This document shows, one piece after another, positions 8,600 through 18,011 of a DNA stretch of 64,000 bases (positions are counted from its first letter, which is position 1; each line of letters opens with the position of its first letter). The stretch covers positions 1-64,000 of the forward strand of contig CBDCUW010000005.1 of NCBI GenBank assembly GCA_965222745.1. The letters run 5' to 3'. The notes under the pieces were generated by a model. That model saw only the letters and a list, made by a program, of their open reading frames with translations, did not search any database and was not told the DNA's origin. Position numbers and translations under genes: made by a program. The DNA is from CBDCUW01 sp965222745 (lineage in GTDB: Bacteria > Planctomycetota > Planctomycetia > Pirellulales > Pirellulaceae).

Positions 8600-9777
8600 A
8601 GCCAGGTCGCTTTTTGTGCGGCGGGATGTTCTCCCGTGACACGAAGCAAGGCATCAGCTAGTACATCGGCAGCTTGATCGTACGTTGCGGGCACCGCTTG
8701 GATATGACCGCCGATTTTCTCCGCCATTCGGCAAGCAACCACATCGGCGTCGAACTCGGTGCGGTAAGCAACGATTCGCAAGATCAACATCGTCAGCAGG
8801 ATGCCGATCAGGCTGCCCACTGCCACCGCCCACGGTGCTTCGTTTCCGATTCGTGTCACTGCCGCTGCCGCTGCCCACGCCGGCAAGATCGACAGCATTC
8901 TGATCGGAACGTGGCGGCGACGCAGATGCGCCACTTCGTGCAGTACCACCATCGCCATTTGCTCCCGCGGCAGTTCGTCCGCCAGTCGGTCGCTTACCAG
9001 TAGCGTGCGGGCTGGCGGCGTGAAGCCGGCCACCATCGCATTGAAGCTGCGATTTCCAGTTTCCCAGCGCACCACTTTGGTGCGTCCCAGTCCGGCGGCC
9101 GACATCAAATCGCAAACCCAGTTTTCGGTTTCCGTATCGAACCGGCTTGTCTTGAACAGGTGTCGAACCAGCCACGGCAGACCCAGCGGCACAAAGAGTG
9201 CGATCATCAACGCAGTGATCACGCTGGCGGTTTTGGCGTCCAACGCGATCATCGAAAGCAGGTCGCCGCCAGCCAGCAGAATCAGAATCGGCACGACTAA
9301 CCATGCCATGCCGCCGCGAAAGGCGAGCCAAACGTTGCGAACATGATTGCCGATTCCGCGGTCGACATACCCGCATACCATGCCATAGAGATGTTCGGCC
9401 GACCACGTGCCGGCCGTCATCGCGACCGCCGGCGCCAGCAACACCAACGCTTGCAGGAACATCGAATGTTCCAGGATGGGCAGCGTGTCCAGGACACGGG
9501 CGAGTCCAAATCCGCCCAAACAGAGAACGGCTACCGCAATTCCAAGGTAGCGAAAAGCATCCAGTTGTTTGTCCAGCCAATGGGCGCCGGTGGCGGGATC
9601 CAGGTCGTCGGCCACCACTTGGATCGCGATCACTCGAGCACCAACGTGGCAGAGCACGATCCAGGCGATGACCATGCCGATCGTTGCCAGGATGGCGCGG
9701 CTGGGATCGATGTCCAGCGGCGGTAGCGATCCGCAGCTGAGCGAAACAACGACGGCCAAAAAATAGTACAGTTGCAT
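8500..9777 (-). CDS. M48-like membrane zinc metalloprotease
   Basis: 425 residues from an ATG. Five or more membrane segments fill the N-terminal half and two more follow the active site. The zinc site is HEVAH (H280, E281, H284) in LHEVAHLRRRHV, with the third ligand probably the glutamate of RTEFDADVVA. This layout and the RRRH after the motif fit Ste24/HtpX-type M48 peptidases; M56/BlaR1-type is the main alternative. These enzymes cleave membrane or misfolded proteins at the cytoplasmic membrane. No partner repressor is adjacent. The last 100 bp overlap the convergent gene ending at 8599. Confidence 0.75.
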   Translation of the reverse strand: MQLYYFLAVVVSLSCGSLPPLDIDPSRAILATIGMVIAWIVLCHVGARVIAIQVVADDLDPATGAHWLDKQLDAFRYLGIAVAVLCLGGFGLARVLDTLPILEHSMFLQALVLLAPAVAMTAGTWSAEHLYGMVCGYVDRGIGNHVRNVWLAFRGGMAWLVVPILILLAGGDLLSMIALDAKTASVITALMIALFVPLGLPWLVRHLFKTSRFDTETENWVCDLMSAAGLGRTKVVRWETGNRSFNAMVAGFTPPARTLLVSDRLADELPREQMAMVVLHEVAHLRRRHVPIRMLSILPAWAAAAAVTRIGNEAPWAVAVGSLIGILLTMLILRIVAYRTEFDADVVACRMAEKIGGHIQAVPATYDQAADVLADALLRVTGEHPAAQKATWLHPGVADRVASIRRHRSAPTTSSASAGTIANPA

Positions 9778-9924
9778 AAGCGGAAACGGGCAAGAAGATC
9801 GCCGGATTGAAAAGTCCGCATTCTAGCTCGGCCTTTTCGCCCAGCACGGCAATCCGACCGATTCGTTCGCCAGGAGAAGCCGAAGGAGTGCTGTTTGTAC
9901 GGGTCGTTGGGACTGTGGGGAATC

Positions 9925-10011
9925 CGCCAGCAATTTCTCCGATGACAGTCGGCGATTTCTCCGAAATCGCTTCGCGCGTGCCAGTTCGGAGAACTGGCCG
10001 ACGGTGGCCTA
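9925..10011. repeat. dispersed repeat family B, single inverted copy
   Basis: Read on the minus strand this repeats the family B parts found at 4969-5085: TTCTCCGAACTGGCACGC, then GCGATTTCGGAGAAATCGC, then CCGAC. It contains two stem-loops, GCGATTT/AAATCGC (9952-9970) and CCAGTTC/GAACTGG (9981-9997). Its edge coincides with the TAG stop codon of the minus-strand gene ending at 10009. Confidence 0.75.
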
Positions 10012-11397
10012 CTCGTTCATGCCGTGGCTCAGCATGCAGTCTTCGACCATAACGCTGGTATCTTCCTCCATCCAAATCGAAATCCCCTCGGCCTCCTCGC
10101 GGTCGTCGCGAATCAGGCAGTCGGATATGCGACTGTTGGCGACCTGGTCCAGCATCAACCCGCAACGGCCGTAGTCCAAGATCGTACAACCGGTGATGTT
10201 GAACCGATTACAACGCCGCACCACCATCGCCGCATCCCCGTGAACGACTCCCGACAGGTGATTCCCGGTGATGGTGCAATCGGTCGAATCGACAAAGTAC
10301 AGTCCCAGCTTTGCGCTGGCGCCGTCGCCGTAGTGGTATCTCGGATTGCGGTCAAAAACGTTTCCGGTCACAACCACGTTTTGGCAACCATCGACGATCA
10401 GGTTGCTGGTGTAACCTTTCCACATCGTGTTGCCCGAAATGGTGACTCCGCGAGCATTCTGAATGACGACGTTCACTTCGACGTCCGAAAGGACGTTGTC
10501 GGCGATGGTGATATTGCCGTGGCGCTGTTCTTCGGTGAACGGTCTTTTGGTCGAAAGTCCGTTGAATCGGATATTGGCCGATTCGGGAGCATCGTGAGAA
10601 TGCTGAATGGTGCAGCCGACGATGGCAACCTCGCCGATCGAACTGTCGGTTGAATCGAGCAACACGTTGGCGGTTGGCTGCGATCCGGCGCCGCCCATGT
10701 TGCCTTCGATATCGCAGGTGCCGATTTGCAGGTTGCGAATCTCGCTCTTTCGAGACACCACACCGCCGCCATCGTTGTAGCTGATGTGGCAGTTTGCAAT
10801 GTTGATTTGATGCAGATTCAATTCGTCCAAAAAAACACCGATGCCGTGATTGTCGTACAAGTGACACTCGGAAAGGGTCACGTTGCGGTTTCGCCCGCTC
10901 AAGTGGATCCCGTGCAAACATTCGCGAACCACGACGCGCGAAACCGTCAGCTGCATCGTGCCTGATGCGGAGATCCCCGATGCGTCGGGATGATGTCCGA
11001 CGATATCGATGCCGTCGACCATCGGCGAATGTTCACGATTCCAAACCTCACGAGAGAACGTGCTTGGGTTGGCCGTTCCATCATGCGTTCCCACGAACCG
11101 AAAGGCGGGCCCCGGTCCGTCCATCACGATCCTGGCAACACCGCCGCCGCTGATCGAAGTATGGGAGACCTTTTTCAGGTCGATCAAAATCGGTCGGGTG
11201 ATTCGATAGATCCCTTTGGGAAAATGGATCTGACCCGCCGAAGAATCGACCAGCTGCTGAATCGTCCGCGTCTCGTCAGTCATTCCATCACCCACCAACC
11301 GAAATCCAGTCGCTTGGGGTTGTTGTTGGCCGCTGGCGGTCAGCAGGGCGGCGGCGGCAAGAAGGAACGTGGCAAGCAGAATGTTCGTGTAGCGCAT
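10009..11397 (-). CDS. secreted right-handed beta-helix protein (pectate-lyase-like fold)
   Basis: 462 residues from the ATG at 11397, chosen because it gives a clean signal peptide (MRYTNILLATFLLAAAALLTA). The mature start GFRLVGDGMTDETRTIQQLVD and HFPKGIYRITRPILI are typical of the first strand of pectin-lyase-fold proteins. The rest is a ladder of N-x-V/I-T-I-S-x-N/C-x-I rungs (for example ARGVTISGNTMWKG, NVVVTGNVFDRN, DCTITGNHLSG). Such proteins bind or cleave acidic or sulfated polysaccharides; no catalytic residues can be fixed from sequence alone. It lies 31 bases downstream of a sulfatase gene on the same strand, so the pair may act together on a sulfated glycan. Confidence 0.75.
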   Translation of the reverse strand: MRYTNILLATFLLAAAALLTASGQQQPQATGFRLVGDGMTDETRTIQQLVDSSAGQIHFPKGIYRITRPILIDLKKVSHTSISGGGVARIVMDGPGPAFRFVGTHDGTANPSTFSREVWNREHSPMVDGIDIVGHHPDASGISASGTMQLTVSRVVVRECLHGIHLSGRNRNVTLSECHLYDNHGIGVFLDELNLHQINIANCHISYNDGGGVVSRKSEIRNLQIGTCDIEGNMGGAGSQPTANVLLDSTDSSIGEVAIVGCTIQHSHDAPESANIRFNGLSTKRPFTEEQRHGNITIADNVLSDVEVNVVIQNARGVTISGNTMWKGYTSNLIVDGCQNVVVTGNVFDRNPRYHYGDGASAKLGLYFVDSTDCTITGNHLSGVVHGDAAMVVRRCNRFNITGCTILDYGRCGLMLDQVANSRISDCLIRDDREEAEGISIWMEEDTSVMVEDCMLSHGMNE

Positions 11398-11428
11398 GAC
11401 GTGACCTCGTAGCCTTTTCAATCGTGTT

Positions 11429-12832
11429 TTACATCGGTGCAATCCGGCGTGATCCCATGTCGGTGGTCAACACCACGTGTGCGTCGAACGCCTGACGAAT
11501 CAGTTCATGTTTGACGTCCTGATACTGCGGATCGTCCCAGCGATCATCGAATTCCCAAGGATCGGCTTCCAGGTCATACAGCTCGCCGATCTGCTTGTCA
11601 TGGTACATGCAAAGCTTGTGAGTACGATTTCGATACATCGTTCCGAATGTTCCGCTGCCGCCGGTGAAGTGCGGATCGAGCGCATCAAAATACTCGCTGC
11701 GTACGAACGGGCGTAGTGTCGATGGATCGGCGTCGCCGCGCAAAATCGGCGTCAAACTTTTTCCCTGCATGTAGTCGGGACACTCCAGTCCTGCCAGATC
11801 CATCAGCGTGGACGACAAATCGATCAATTCGACCAATGCTTCGGCGATCAGTCCGCCTTTGAATTCGCGCGGCCAAGAAAAAATCAACGGTACCCGCACC
11901 AATCCCTCGTAGAATCGACAGCCCTTGTACATCAGCCCGTGATCCCCCAACGCTTCGCCATGGTCGCTGGTGAAAATGATCACGGTATCGTCGCGTTGTC
12001 CGGTCCGCTCCAGTTCTGCCATGATCCGCGCAAACTGGTCATCGATCTGGGCGATCATGGCGTAGTAAAGCGCCTGTACCCGCTTGGCGTCATGCTCTTC
12101 CGGTGTTCGTACTTCGTCTTGAAAATCAAGCGACGCCAGTTTTGCCTGCTGCTGCAAATCAGAAGTCCGAAAATGGGGGCCCGGCATCGCCGACGGGTCG
12201 AAACGATCGGCATAAACTTTCGGTGGAATGAACGGCGGATGTGGATCGTAGACGTTGACGTTCAACAACCAGGGAACATCATTGGACCTCTGTCGAGAGA
12301 TGAAATCGAGCGAGCATTCGGTGGCCCAGGTGGTCTGGTGCATTTCGGGCTCAACCCGGCGCTGGCTGGCTCGCATCGCGTCCAAGTCGCCACCCTGGTC
12401 GCGGACCCACTGAGCGTAGTCGTGTCCCTCCGACCAATCGTCGCGCGGCGCGTGACTGAATTTCCAATATGAAAAACCGTCGTCGATCCGCGGTTCCGTT
12501 CGATGGCCGGCGCTCTGGAGATGAAATTTTCCGATCAAGCCGCAGTCGTATCCCGAATCGGCAATCAGCTTGGTGATCACCGGCGGGTAACTCGGAAAGC
12601 TTTCGTTGCCGTTGCGAGTGTTGTGCAGCCGCGACGGGTACATTCCCGTCATGAAGCTCGATCGGCTGGGCGTACAAATCGGGCTCTGGCAATAAGCATG
12701 TGTCAGCGCCACGCCGTCGGCGACCAACGCGTCGATCGTTGGCGTCACGACGTGCGGATTGCCCAAAGCGCCGATCGTGTCAAATCGCTGCTGGTCGGTA
12801 CAGTACCAAAGAATGTTGGGTCGCCTGTTCAT
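11429..12832 (-). CDS. sulfatase (formylglycine type)
   Basis: 467 residues starting MNRRPNILWYCTDQQR, where the metal-binding DQQ follows the first strand. The modification motif is CTPSRSSFMTG with C53 as the residue converted to formylglycine by the sulfatase-modifying enzyme. Further family parts are GKFHL and FTSDHGEALGDHGLMYKG. There is no signal peptide, so unlike the other three sulfatases in the window this one may act in the cytoplasm on imported sugars or aryl sulfates. Its length is normal for family S1. It precedes the beta-helix gene in a probable operon. Confidence 0.9.
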   Translation of the reverse strand: MNRRPNILWYCTDQQRFDTIGALGNPHVVTPTIDALVADGVALTHAYCQSPICTPSRSSFMTGMYPSRLHNTRNGNESFPSYPPVITKLIADSGYDCGLIGKFHLQSAGHRTEPRIDDGFSYWKFSHAPRDDWSEGHDYAQWVRDQGGDLDAMRASQRRVEPEMHQTTWATECSLDFISRQRSNDVPWLLNVNVYDPHPPFIPPKVYADRFDPSAMPGPHFRTSDLQQQAKLASLDFQDEVRTPEEHDAKRVQALYYAMIAQIDDQFARIMAELERTGQRDDTVIIFTSDHGEALGDHGLMYKGCRFYEGLVRVPLIFSWPREFKGGLIAEALVELIDLSSTLMDLAGLECPDYMQGKSLTPILRGDADPSTLRPFVRSEYFDALDPHFTGGSGTFGTMYRNRTHKLCMYHDKQIGELYDLEADPWEFDDRWDDPQYQDVKHELIRQAFDAHVVLTTDMGSRRIAPM

Positions 12833-12903
12833 GGCGGTAGTCTAACATTCTGGCTGCCCGATCGGGATGAGAGAGTTTCGCTACCGCAAGACCCTGCGGC
12901 GAA

Positions 12904-14163
12904 TCAAAGCGAAAAAATCAACTGAGTGCTGAGGATGTGGCGATCGTAGTCGAACAAACGGACACCAACCGCGTCCTGCGTGTTGGAATCGTTGTTGATG
13001 AAGGTGTAGTCCAACCGCAGGCTCACCGGTCGTGAAAAGTTCTTCTGAAGGCCGGCTCGCACCTCGATCCGTCTGTCCCTGCGCGGCCGGCCCAGGAGAT
13101 CCAGGCTGTTGGGATGGTCGTAGTCGTCCCATGCGTAGCGAACATCCAAATCGGCGGAACAACCCCAGCTGAATCCTTGCTCGCAGCGAATCCCCGGACG
13201 ATGGGCGGTGCGGTCAAAGTCCGATCCGTCGGCCGCGGTGTCGGCAAACTGGTAATCGAAGTAAACGCTTCCACTGCCGCCAAAGGTGTAAATTGCCTGA
13301 GAGAATCCGACGCGATGCGTTTGCCCCGTTTGGTTTTGGGCAGCAAGCAACGCGATCGCTCGGCTATCCAACGGGTTGTATTGGTAATACACCGTCGTGT
13401 GACCGCCGCTGCTCAGCCGTGACAACGAGGGCTGCAATCGATGGTCGCTGGCCAACCGACGTTGATCCAAGAGCGTGTGATGGAATTCGTAGCGCACCGC
13501 TCCGATCCAATCGGAGTGCAGTCGGCGGTTGACGTAACCGCCTCCCATGTAGTTTTGCAAATCGAAATCGCTGGCGTCGAACTGGAAGGTGTTGTAGGTA
13601 CTGCCCAGAAAACCGACGTTCCAGGCGTCGGTGGCGATGACTTGATAATCAAGAAACGATGCGAGCAGTATCCGGTAATCCTGCCGGTCGACCGTCGGTC
13701 CCAGTCCGGAAAGTTCGGGCCGCAAGCGAACGTTGCTGTCGTATTCGCCAGCGACCAGCAGCGTGAAGTCGTACGGCTTGATCGGAGTTTCCGCCAAAGC
13801 AATCGCAGCTTCGTCATCACCGCCAAGCGCGCGTAGAGTCTGGCCGATCGTCGTGCGGCGCTGGGCGACATCGTCGGGAAACTGAAACGCAACCAACTGG
13901 ATCGGCTGGAGTTTGCTGCCCGAAGAACCGGCGTTTTGGATGATCGGACCAGCCACCTGCGGTTGTTGCAACAACAACGGTTCGGAGGTTGCCACTTTCA
14001 GTTTGTCGTCGATCGCCGGGGAATCGTTCGACGCCGAATCCTCCTTCGATTCGATCAGCAACGGATCAAAGACGAGATCTTCCGCAGCCATGTTGCCGGC
14101 AAACATTGCCAGAACGAAACCGGCAATCGCACGCGCCGAAGAGAGTTTCACCTGCAGTTTCAT
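12904..14163 (-). CDS. probable outer-membrane beta-barrel protein
   Basis: 419 residues from the ATG at 14163 (MKLQVKLSSARAIAGFVLAMFAGNMAAED), which gives a signal peptide; the longer frame adds 15 residues. The first third is a low-complexity, likely periplasmic or disordered region. From about residue 130 there are alternating amphipathic strands with many aromatics (YDFTLLVAGEYDSNVRL, GHTTVYYQYNP, GSVYFDYQFAD), and the chain ends in LSTQLIFSL with an aromatic close to the C-terminus as in barrel proteins. The substrate is unknown. It lies downstream of a small lipoprotein gene and may form an envelope pair with it. Confidence 0.55.
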   Translation of the reverse strand: MKLQVKLSSARAIAGFVLAMFAGNMAAEDLVFDPLLIESKEDSASNDSPAIDDKLKVATSEPLLLQQPQVAGPIIQNAGSSGSKLQPIQLVAFQFPDDVAQRRTTIGQTLRALGGDDEAAIALAETPIKPYDFTLLVAGEYDSNVRLRPELSGLGPTVDRQDYRILLASFLDYQVIATDAWNVGFLGSTYNTFQFDASDFDLQNYMGGGYVNRRLHSDWIGAVRYEFHHTLLDQRRLASDHRLQPSLSRLSSGGHTTVYYQYNPLDSRAIALLAAQNQTGQTHRVGFSQAIYTFGGSGSVYFDYQFADTAADGSDFDRTAHRPGIRCEQGFSWGCSADLDVRYAWDDYDHPNSLDLLGRPRRDRRIEVRAGLQKNFSRPVSLRLDYTFINNDSNTQDAVGVRLFDYDRHILSTQLIFSL

Positions 14164-14274
14164 CGTCAACCGGAATCGTTTCAGCCGAGGGGTAGCACCC
14201 AGTGGCACCCTACGCTGATGGCGACGTTGACCGCAACTTCAAAGATCCCAGCGAAAAGCTAGCAACTTTCAATG

Positions 14275-14610
14275 TCACTGCGTGGAAAATTCGATATCGC
14301 GGCGAACCGGTGTTCGAATATCGGGCAGCGGGTTGGTTGACCCAGAGGCGACCGCCGTCATCCCGGAAATCGCACCTGCGGTGTCGGTCGTGACGCTTCC
14401 GGAAACTCCCGGTTGTCCGATCGAAGGTCGCGACCCGGCCGAACCGGGCACCCGTGGCGGGTTCGCCGATTGGACCAAGCCAAAGAGACCTCTCTTGGCC
14501 GATTCGGAACCTGCGACTTTATCGGGCGTAGCAGCATTGGGGCTGGAAACGCAGCCACCGCTGAGGATCGCGCCCGCGAAAATCGCCAAAAAGAGTGATG
14601 TGGATCGCAT
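14275..14610 (-). CDS. small lipoprotein
   Basis: 111 residues from an ATG. A short signal sequence MRSTSLFLAIFAGAILSGG ends in the lipobox LSGGC, so C20 should be lipidated. The mature part is Gly/Ser/Pro/Thr-rich and shows no known domain. It is 111 bases upstream of the beta-barrel gene on the same strand and may be its partner. Function unknown. Confidence 0.6.
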   Translation of the reverse strand: MRSTSLFLAIFAGAILSGGCVSSPNAATPDKVAGSESAKRGLFGLVQSANPPRVPGSAGSRPSIGQPGVSGSVTTDTAGAISGMTAVASGSTNPLPDIRTPVRRDIEFSTQ

Positions 14611-14732
14611 AGAAGAATGTATCGGTTGTAGTGGAAGGAGGAATTGAACAAAACAGCCGGTAGCTTTCTACGATCGACCGTGTCAAGAGATGGAGGTCCT
14701 CTCCCAAAGAGACGGGAGGTGAGCGGAAACCG

Positions 14733-16232
14733 CTACGCCACGACCTCTTTTCCACCTTGCCGCCGCAGTGATATCCACAGAATCACTGCTGCTAGCAGAC
14801 AAAAGGTTGCTGCGATGGGGCTGGTGATCAGCGGCAGCAGGTTTCCTCCCGATTGCATCAGGCCCGCGCTAAGGTGTTCTTCAGCGATCGGTGCTAACAC
14901 AAATCCGATCACAAACGGTGCCAGCGGGACTCGAAGTTTCTCCAGCGTGAAACCGACCATTCCGAATGCCAGCATTACCCAAACATCAAACATTCGGTTG
15001 GCCAGCGCGTACGATCCGATCACGCAGAAGGTCAACACGATCGGGATCAGCAACCAGCGAGGTGTGCCGGCGAGCCTGGCGATCCATTTTGACGAGACAG
15101 TCATTAGTGCGAACACGAACAGGTTCGCTAGCAGCAGGGTGGCCATGATCGTGTGGACGGCCAGCGGATTTTGTTCCATCAACAACGGGCCCGGCTGGAG
15201 CCCATGAATCACCAGCGCTCCCAACAGAATCGCGTCAATGACGCTGCCGGGAATTCCCATCGCAATCAGCGGAATCAGCGCTCCGCCCACGGTGGCATTG
15301 TTCGCCGATTCGGCCGCAACGATTCCCTCTTCGCAACCGGTACCGAATCGTTCCGGGTCTTTGGAGGCGCTTTTGGCTGCGGAGTAGGCCATCACTGATC
15401 CAATGTTGGCGCCGATCCCTGGCAGGATTCCGACACCGGTTCCGATCAACGCAGAGCGAAACAGATTCGCTAGATGCTTTTTCCAATCTGATAGCGGCAA
15501 CATCGTCCCGCCGCTTTCGGGCATCGAAGTTTGCTCTTGGTCCACTGCGCCGGCGACCTGCTTCAAACGCAAACAGTCGCGGATGACTTGATTGACGGCG
15601 AACAGGCCGATCAACACCGGCAGCAGTTTGAATCCGTCATCCAGCTCATGAAACCCCAGCGTCAAACGGGGTGCCCCACCGGCGGGCGACGTACCCGGCA
15701 TCGCTGCCAACAGGCCAAGGAATCCTGAAAACATGCCGACGATCGGCGTCGAATCACCCACCGAAGCAATCAGTACCAGCGCCACCAAAACGAGGGCAAA
15801 GAAATCAAACGGTCCAAACATCAATGACCACTGGGCCATCGGCGCGGCGAGCGTGACTAAAAACACCCAAGCGATCATGCCGCCGACCAGCGACGCGCCG
15901 ATGCCCAAACCGAGTGCACGACCGGCCTGGCCGCGGGCCGCCATCGGATATCCGTCCAGCGTGGTCATCATCGACGCGGGAGTGCCGGGGATGCGGAGCA
16001 GCGTTGCCGTGATCAGCCCTCCGCTCACACTGCCGACGTACATCGAGATTAACAGGACCAACGCATGTTCGCTGCTCATGGAAAAGGTCAACGGCAGCGA
16101 CAATGCGATCAGCATCGCTCCGGTCAATCCCGGTATCGCACCAACGGTCACACCAAGCAGCGAACCGAGCGCCATCAGCGCAAGCGACGTCGGCGTCAAC
16201 ATCACTTGAATGGTGGAACTCAGGTCAGGCAT
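14733..16232 (-). CDS. tctA: tripartite tricarboxylate transporter large permease (TctA family)
   Basis: About 499 residues from an ATG at 16232; a TTG at 16244 would add four. It carries the conserved TctA blocks GAIPGLTGAM, LLRIPGTPASMMTTLDGYPMA, GILPGIGANIGSVMAYSAAK and MGIPGSVIDA among ten or more membrane helices. TctA is the main membrane subunit of the TTT transporter, which imports citrate, other carboxylates or similar small acids using a periplasmic binding protein. It starts about 19 bases after the fused TctC-TctB gene and is surely co-transcribed with it, so all three TTT functions are in two genes. Confidence 0.9.
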   Translation of the reverse strand: MPDLSSTIQVMLTPTSLALMALGSLLGVTVGAIPGLTGAMLIALSLPLTFSMSSEHALVLLISMYVGSVSGGLITATLLRIPGTPASMMTTLDGYPMAARGQAGRALGLGIGASLVGGMIAWVFLVTLAAPMAQWSLMFGPFDFFALVLVALVLIASVGDSTPIVGMFSGFLGLLAAMPGTSPAGGAPRLTLGFHELDDGFKLLPVLIGLFAVNQVIRDCLRLKQVAGAVDQEQTSMPESGGTMLPLSDWKKHLANLFRSALIGTGVGILPGIGANIGSVMAYSAAKSASKDPERFGTGCEEGIVAAESANNATVGGALIPLIAMGIPGSVIDAILLGALVIHGLQPGPLLMEQNPLAVHTIMATLLLANLFVFALMTVSSKWIARLAGTPRWLLIPIVLTFCVIGSYALANRMFDVWVMLAFGMVGFTLEKLRVPLAPFVIGFVLAPIAEEHLSAGLMQSGGNLLPLITSPIAATFCLLAAVILWISLRRQGGKEVVA

Positions 16233-16251
16233 CAGACTAGGCAATGGAAAT

Positions 16252-17604
16252 TCAGGGAAGGTCGACCACTAACACTTGCGTGAACAAAAAATGCACACCC
16301 AAACTCAAAAACAGGGCAAGCAGCCCAAGCAGCGAAACGAATCGGGCGACCGGCAATGAACCTCGGGCGCCATCTGCCGAAAAATGGAATACCGACGCAC
16401 TGACAGACAACACATAGACCAATGTCGCGAGACGAAAACCGACTGGCGTCATTTGCAAAGTTGCCACGTACAGCAGGGTCATGCCGAGCACTGCGGCAGC
16501 CGGCACAACCGCAAGCCGCCCACTGGGGACATCGGCTGCGACTGGCTTTCCCGCCGCACGAGACTGATACCAGGCCGCCGCGGCCAACAGGAGCACCACT
16601 GCAAAAACGATCCGTGGAAAATCGGGCAACTCGCCGAGCGTGCGTGATGCGACTGCCGAAAGTCGATCTGCGCGTTTTTGGATCTCTCGATCGAGCTGCG
16701 GACCCTTCAGGAAGCGCGGATCGATTTGCATCTGCGCCAGCTTTTCTTGGACCTCGTCGCTCTTCATGGCTTCTTCAATCGCGCCAGCGATCACTTCGAT
16801 CCGCTCCGGCGACGTGCCTGCGGGAGCCCACCAGAACTGCATGTTCTGGCTGACCACGTCGAAACCTTGTTGGCCGGCGGTGGGAAGATCGGGCAGTTCC
16901 GGATGTTGATCCGGTCCCAAAAGCGCAAGCGCTCTCAAGCCGGCCGAGCGAAATTGAATGTATTCCGCGATCGAAAAAGAGGTCACGTCAACATGGCCTC
17001 CCTGAAGCGCCGCGAATCGTTTTGCACCGCCGCCCGTTTGTGTGTACCGAAATTGGGCGCCCTCTTTTTGCTGTTCAAGCATCAGCCCGGCAAAATGGCT
17101 GGGCGCGCCGATGTTGGCTGAAAATACGATTTCATCGGGCCGCCCGGCGGCGCGATCCATCAACTCACTTAGCGATGAATAAGGCGAATCGGCGGCCACT
17201 GCGACTACCTGCGTTGCATCACCCGAACCGGCGATCGGATCGAAAACTTCCGGTCCGTAGCTTGCCTGTCCGGAATACTTGGCCGTCAGGATCGCTTCGT
17301 GAAGCAGCAGAATGGTGTAGCCATCCGGCCGGGCGTTTTTGACGCGGCGGCTGCCGATCGTGCCGCCGGCACCGGGGACGTTGATGATGACCAGCTTTTC
17401 AGGCAGCAAGTCTTGTTCTTCGACCGACGATTGAATGATGCGGCCGAACGTGTCGCTTCCGCCGCCGGCCGCGAAGGGAACGATCACTTTGATCGGGCGG
17501 CGCGGAAAAGAGTTGCCGTGGTCACGGTCATCGACGAAGTGGCAGCCCACCGCTGCGGTGACCAGCCATTGCAACACGATGATGGTCCAGACTCGTTTGC
17601 TCAT
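16252..17604 (-). CDS. fused TctC binding protein and TctB small permease
   Basis: 450 residues from the ATG at 17604; the open frame extends upstream to 17772 but that part lies over a palindromic repeat. The start MSKRVWTIIVLQWLVTAAVGC gives a lipoprotein signal with C21. Residues about 35-310 are a TctC-type solute-binding domain (PIKVIVPFAAGGGSDTFGR, NVPGAGGTIGS, PDGYTILL, QGGHVDVTSF, LPDLPTAGQQGFDV). From about 325 to the end are four membrane helices of TctB type (FPRIVFAVVLLLAAAAWYQS, MTPVGFRLATLVYVLSVSAS and others). TctC and TctB are usually separate proteins. The fusion tethers the binding domain to its permease, with the N-terminus lipid-anchored and the C-terminus membrane-embedded. 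Confidence 0.85.
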   Translation of the reverse strand: MSKRVWTIIVLQWLVTAAVGCHFVDDRDHGNSFPRRPIKVIVPFAAGGGSDTFGRIIQSSVEEQDLLPEKLVIINVPGAGGTIGSRRVKNARPDGYTILLLHEAILTAKYSGQASYGPEVFDPIAGSGDATQVVAVAADSPYSSLSELMDRAAGRPDEIVFSANIGAPSHFAGLMLEQQKEGAQFRYTQTGGGAKRFAALQGGHVDVTSFSIAEYIQFRSAGLRALALLGPDQHPELPDLPTAGQQGFDVVSQNMQFWWAPAGTSPERIEVIAGAIEEAMKSDEVQEKLAQMQIDPRFLKGPQLDREIQKRADRLSAVASRTLGELPDFPRIVFAVVLLLAAAAWYQSRAAGKPVAADVPSGRLAVVPAAAVLGMTLLYVATLQMTPVGFRLATLVYVLSVSASVFHFSADGARGSLPVARFVSLLGLLALFLSLGVHFLFTQVLVVDLP

Positions 17605-18011
17605 CAGACGCAAGATCGTAGCGAATCGATTGCCTCGATGCGAACGCTTGCTTTCTTCTTCGTGCGGAGCCGCGGGCCAAGCAGCCTGATGAGATGGCCA
17701 CCAAAAACGCAAAAAGACACAAAAACCTCTTCGTGACTTTTCGCGTTTTTTGTGGCTAAGAAGTCGGCGCACATTTAGAAAACAGATTTTGGCCTGCGGC
17801 AGCGCGTTTCACGAAAAGGAAGCGAAAGATTTGGACAAGATGGTGCACGCTTCCCGTTCGTCTTGTTGATTCTGTCAAAATCTCCCCGCTGGCCAGATGA
17901 TCAACCAAACTGCCAGGTGTACTCTTCCCCACGCGGTGTGCTGGCCGAGGTAGATTGTGACCAGAGGGTGTCTTCAAATTCCACCGTCACCAGCAACTTG
18001 GGAGAAATACG
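17605..18011. other. divergent intergenic region
   Basis: About 400 bases between the Tct operon and the PIG-L gene. It contains the family D palindrome (17697-17757). I see no convincing small gene, riboswitch or strong promoter in the rest. Confidence 0.5.
17697..17757. repeat. dispersed palindromic repeat family D, copy 1
   Basis: GCCACCAAAAACGCAAAAAG pairs, with a few mismatches, with CTTTTCGCGTTTTTTGTGGC across a 20-base centre. A related element is at 43651-43727. Both lie upstream of genes and can be read as the spurious N-terminal part of longer frames. Confidence 0.65.

Noticed and set aside
8654..10189. 511-codon minus-strand frame
   Set aside because: It overlaps the protease gene in another frame, is Arg/Gly/Ser-rich, and lacks domain motifs; the protease frame has HEVAH and membrane helices.
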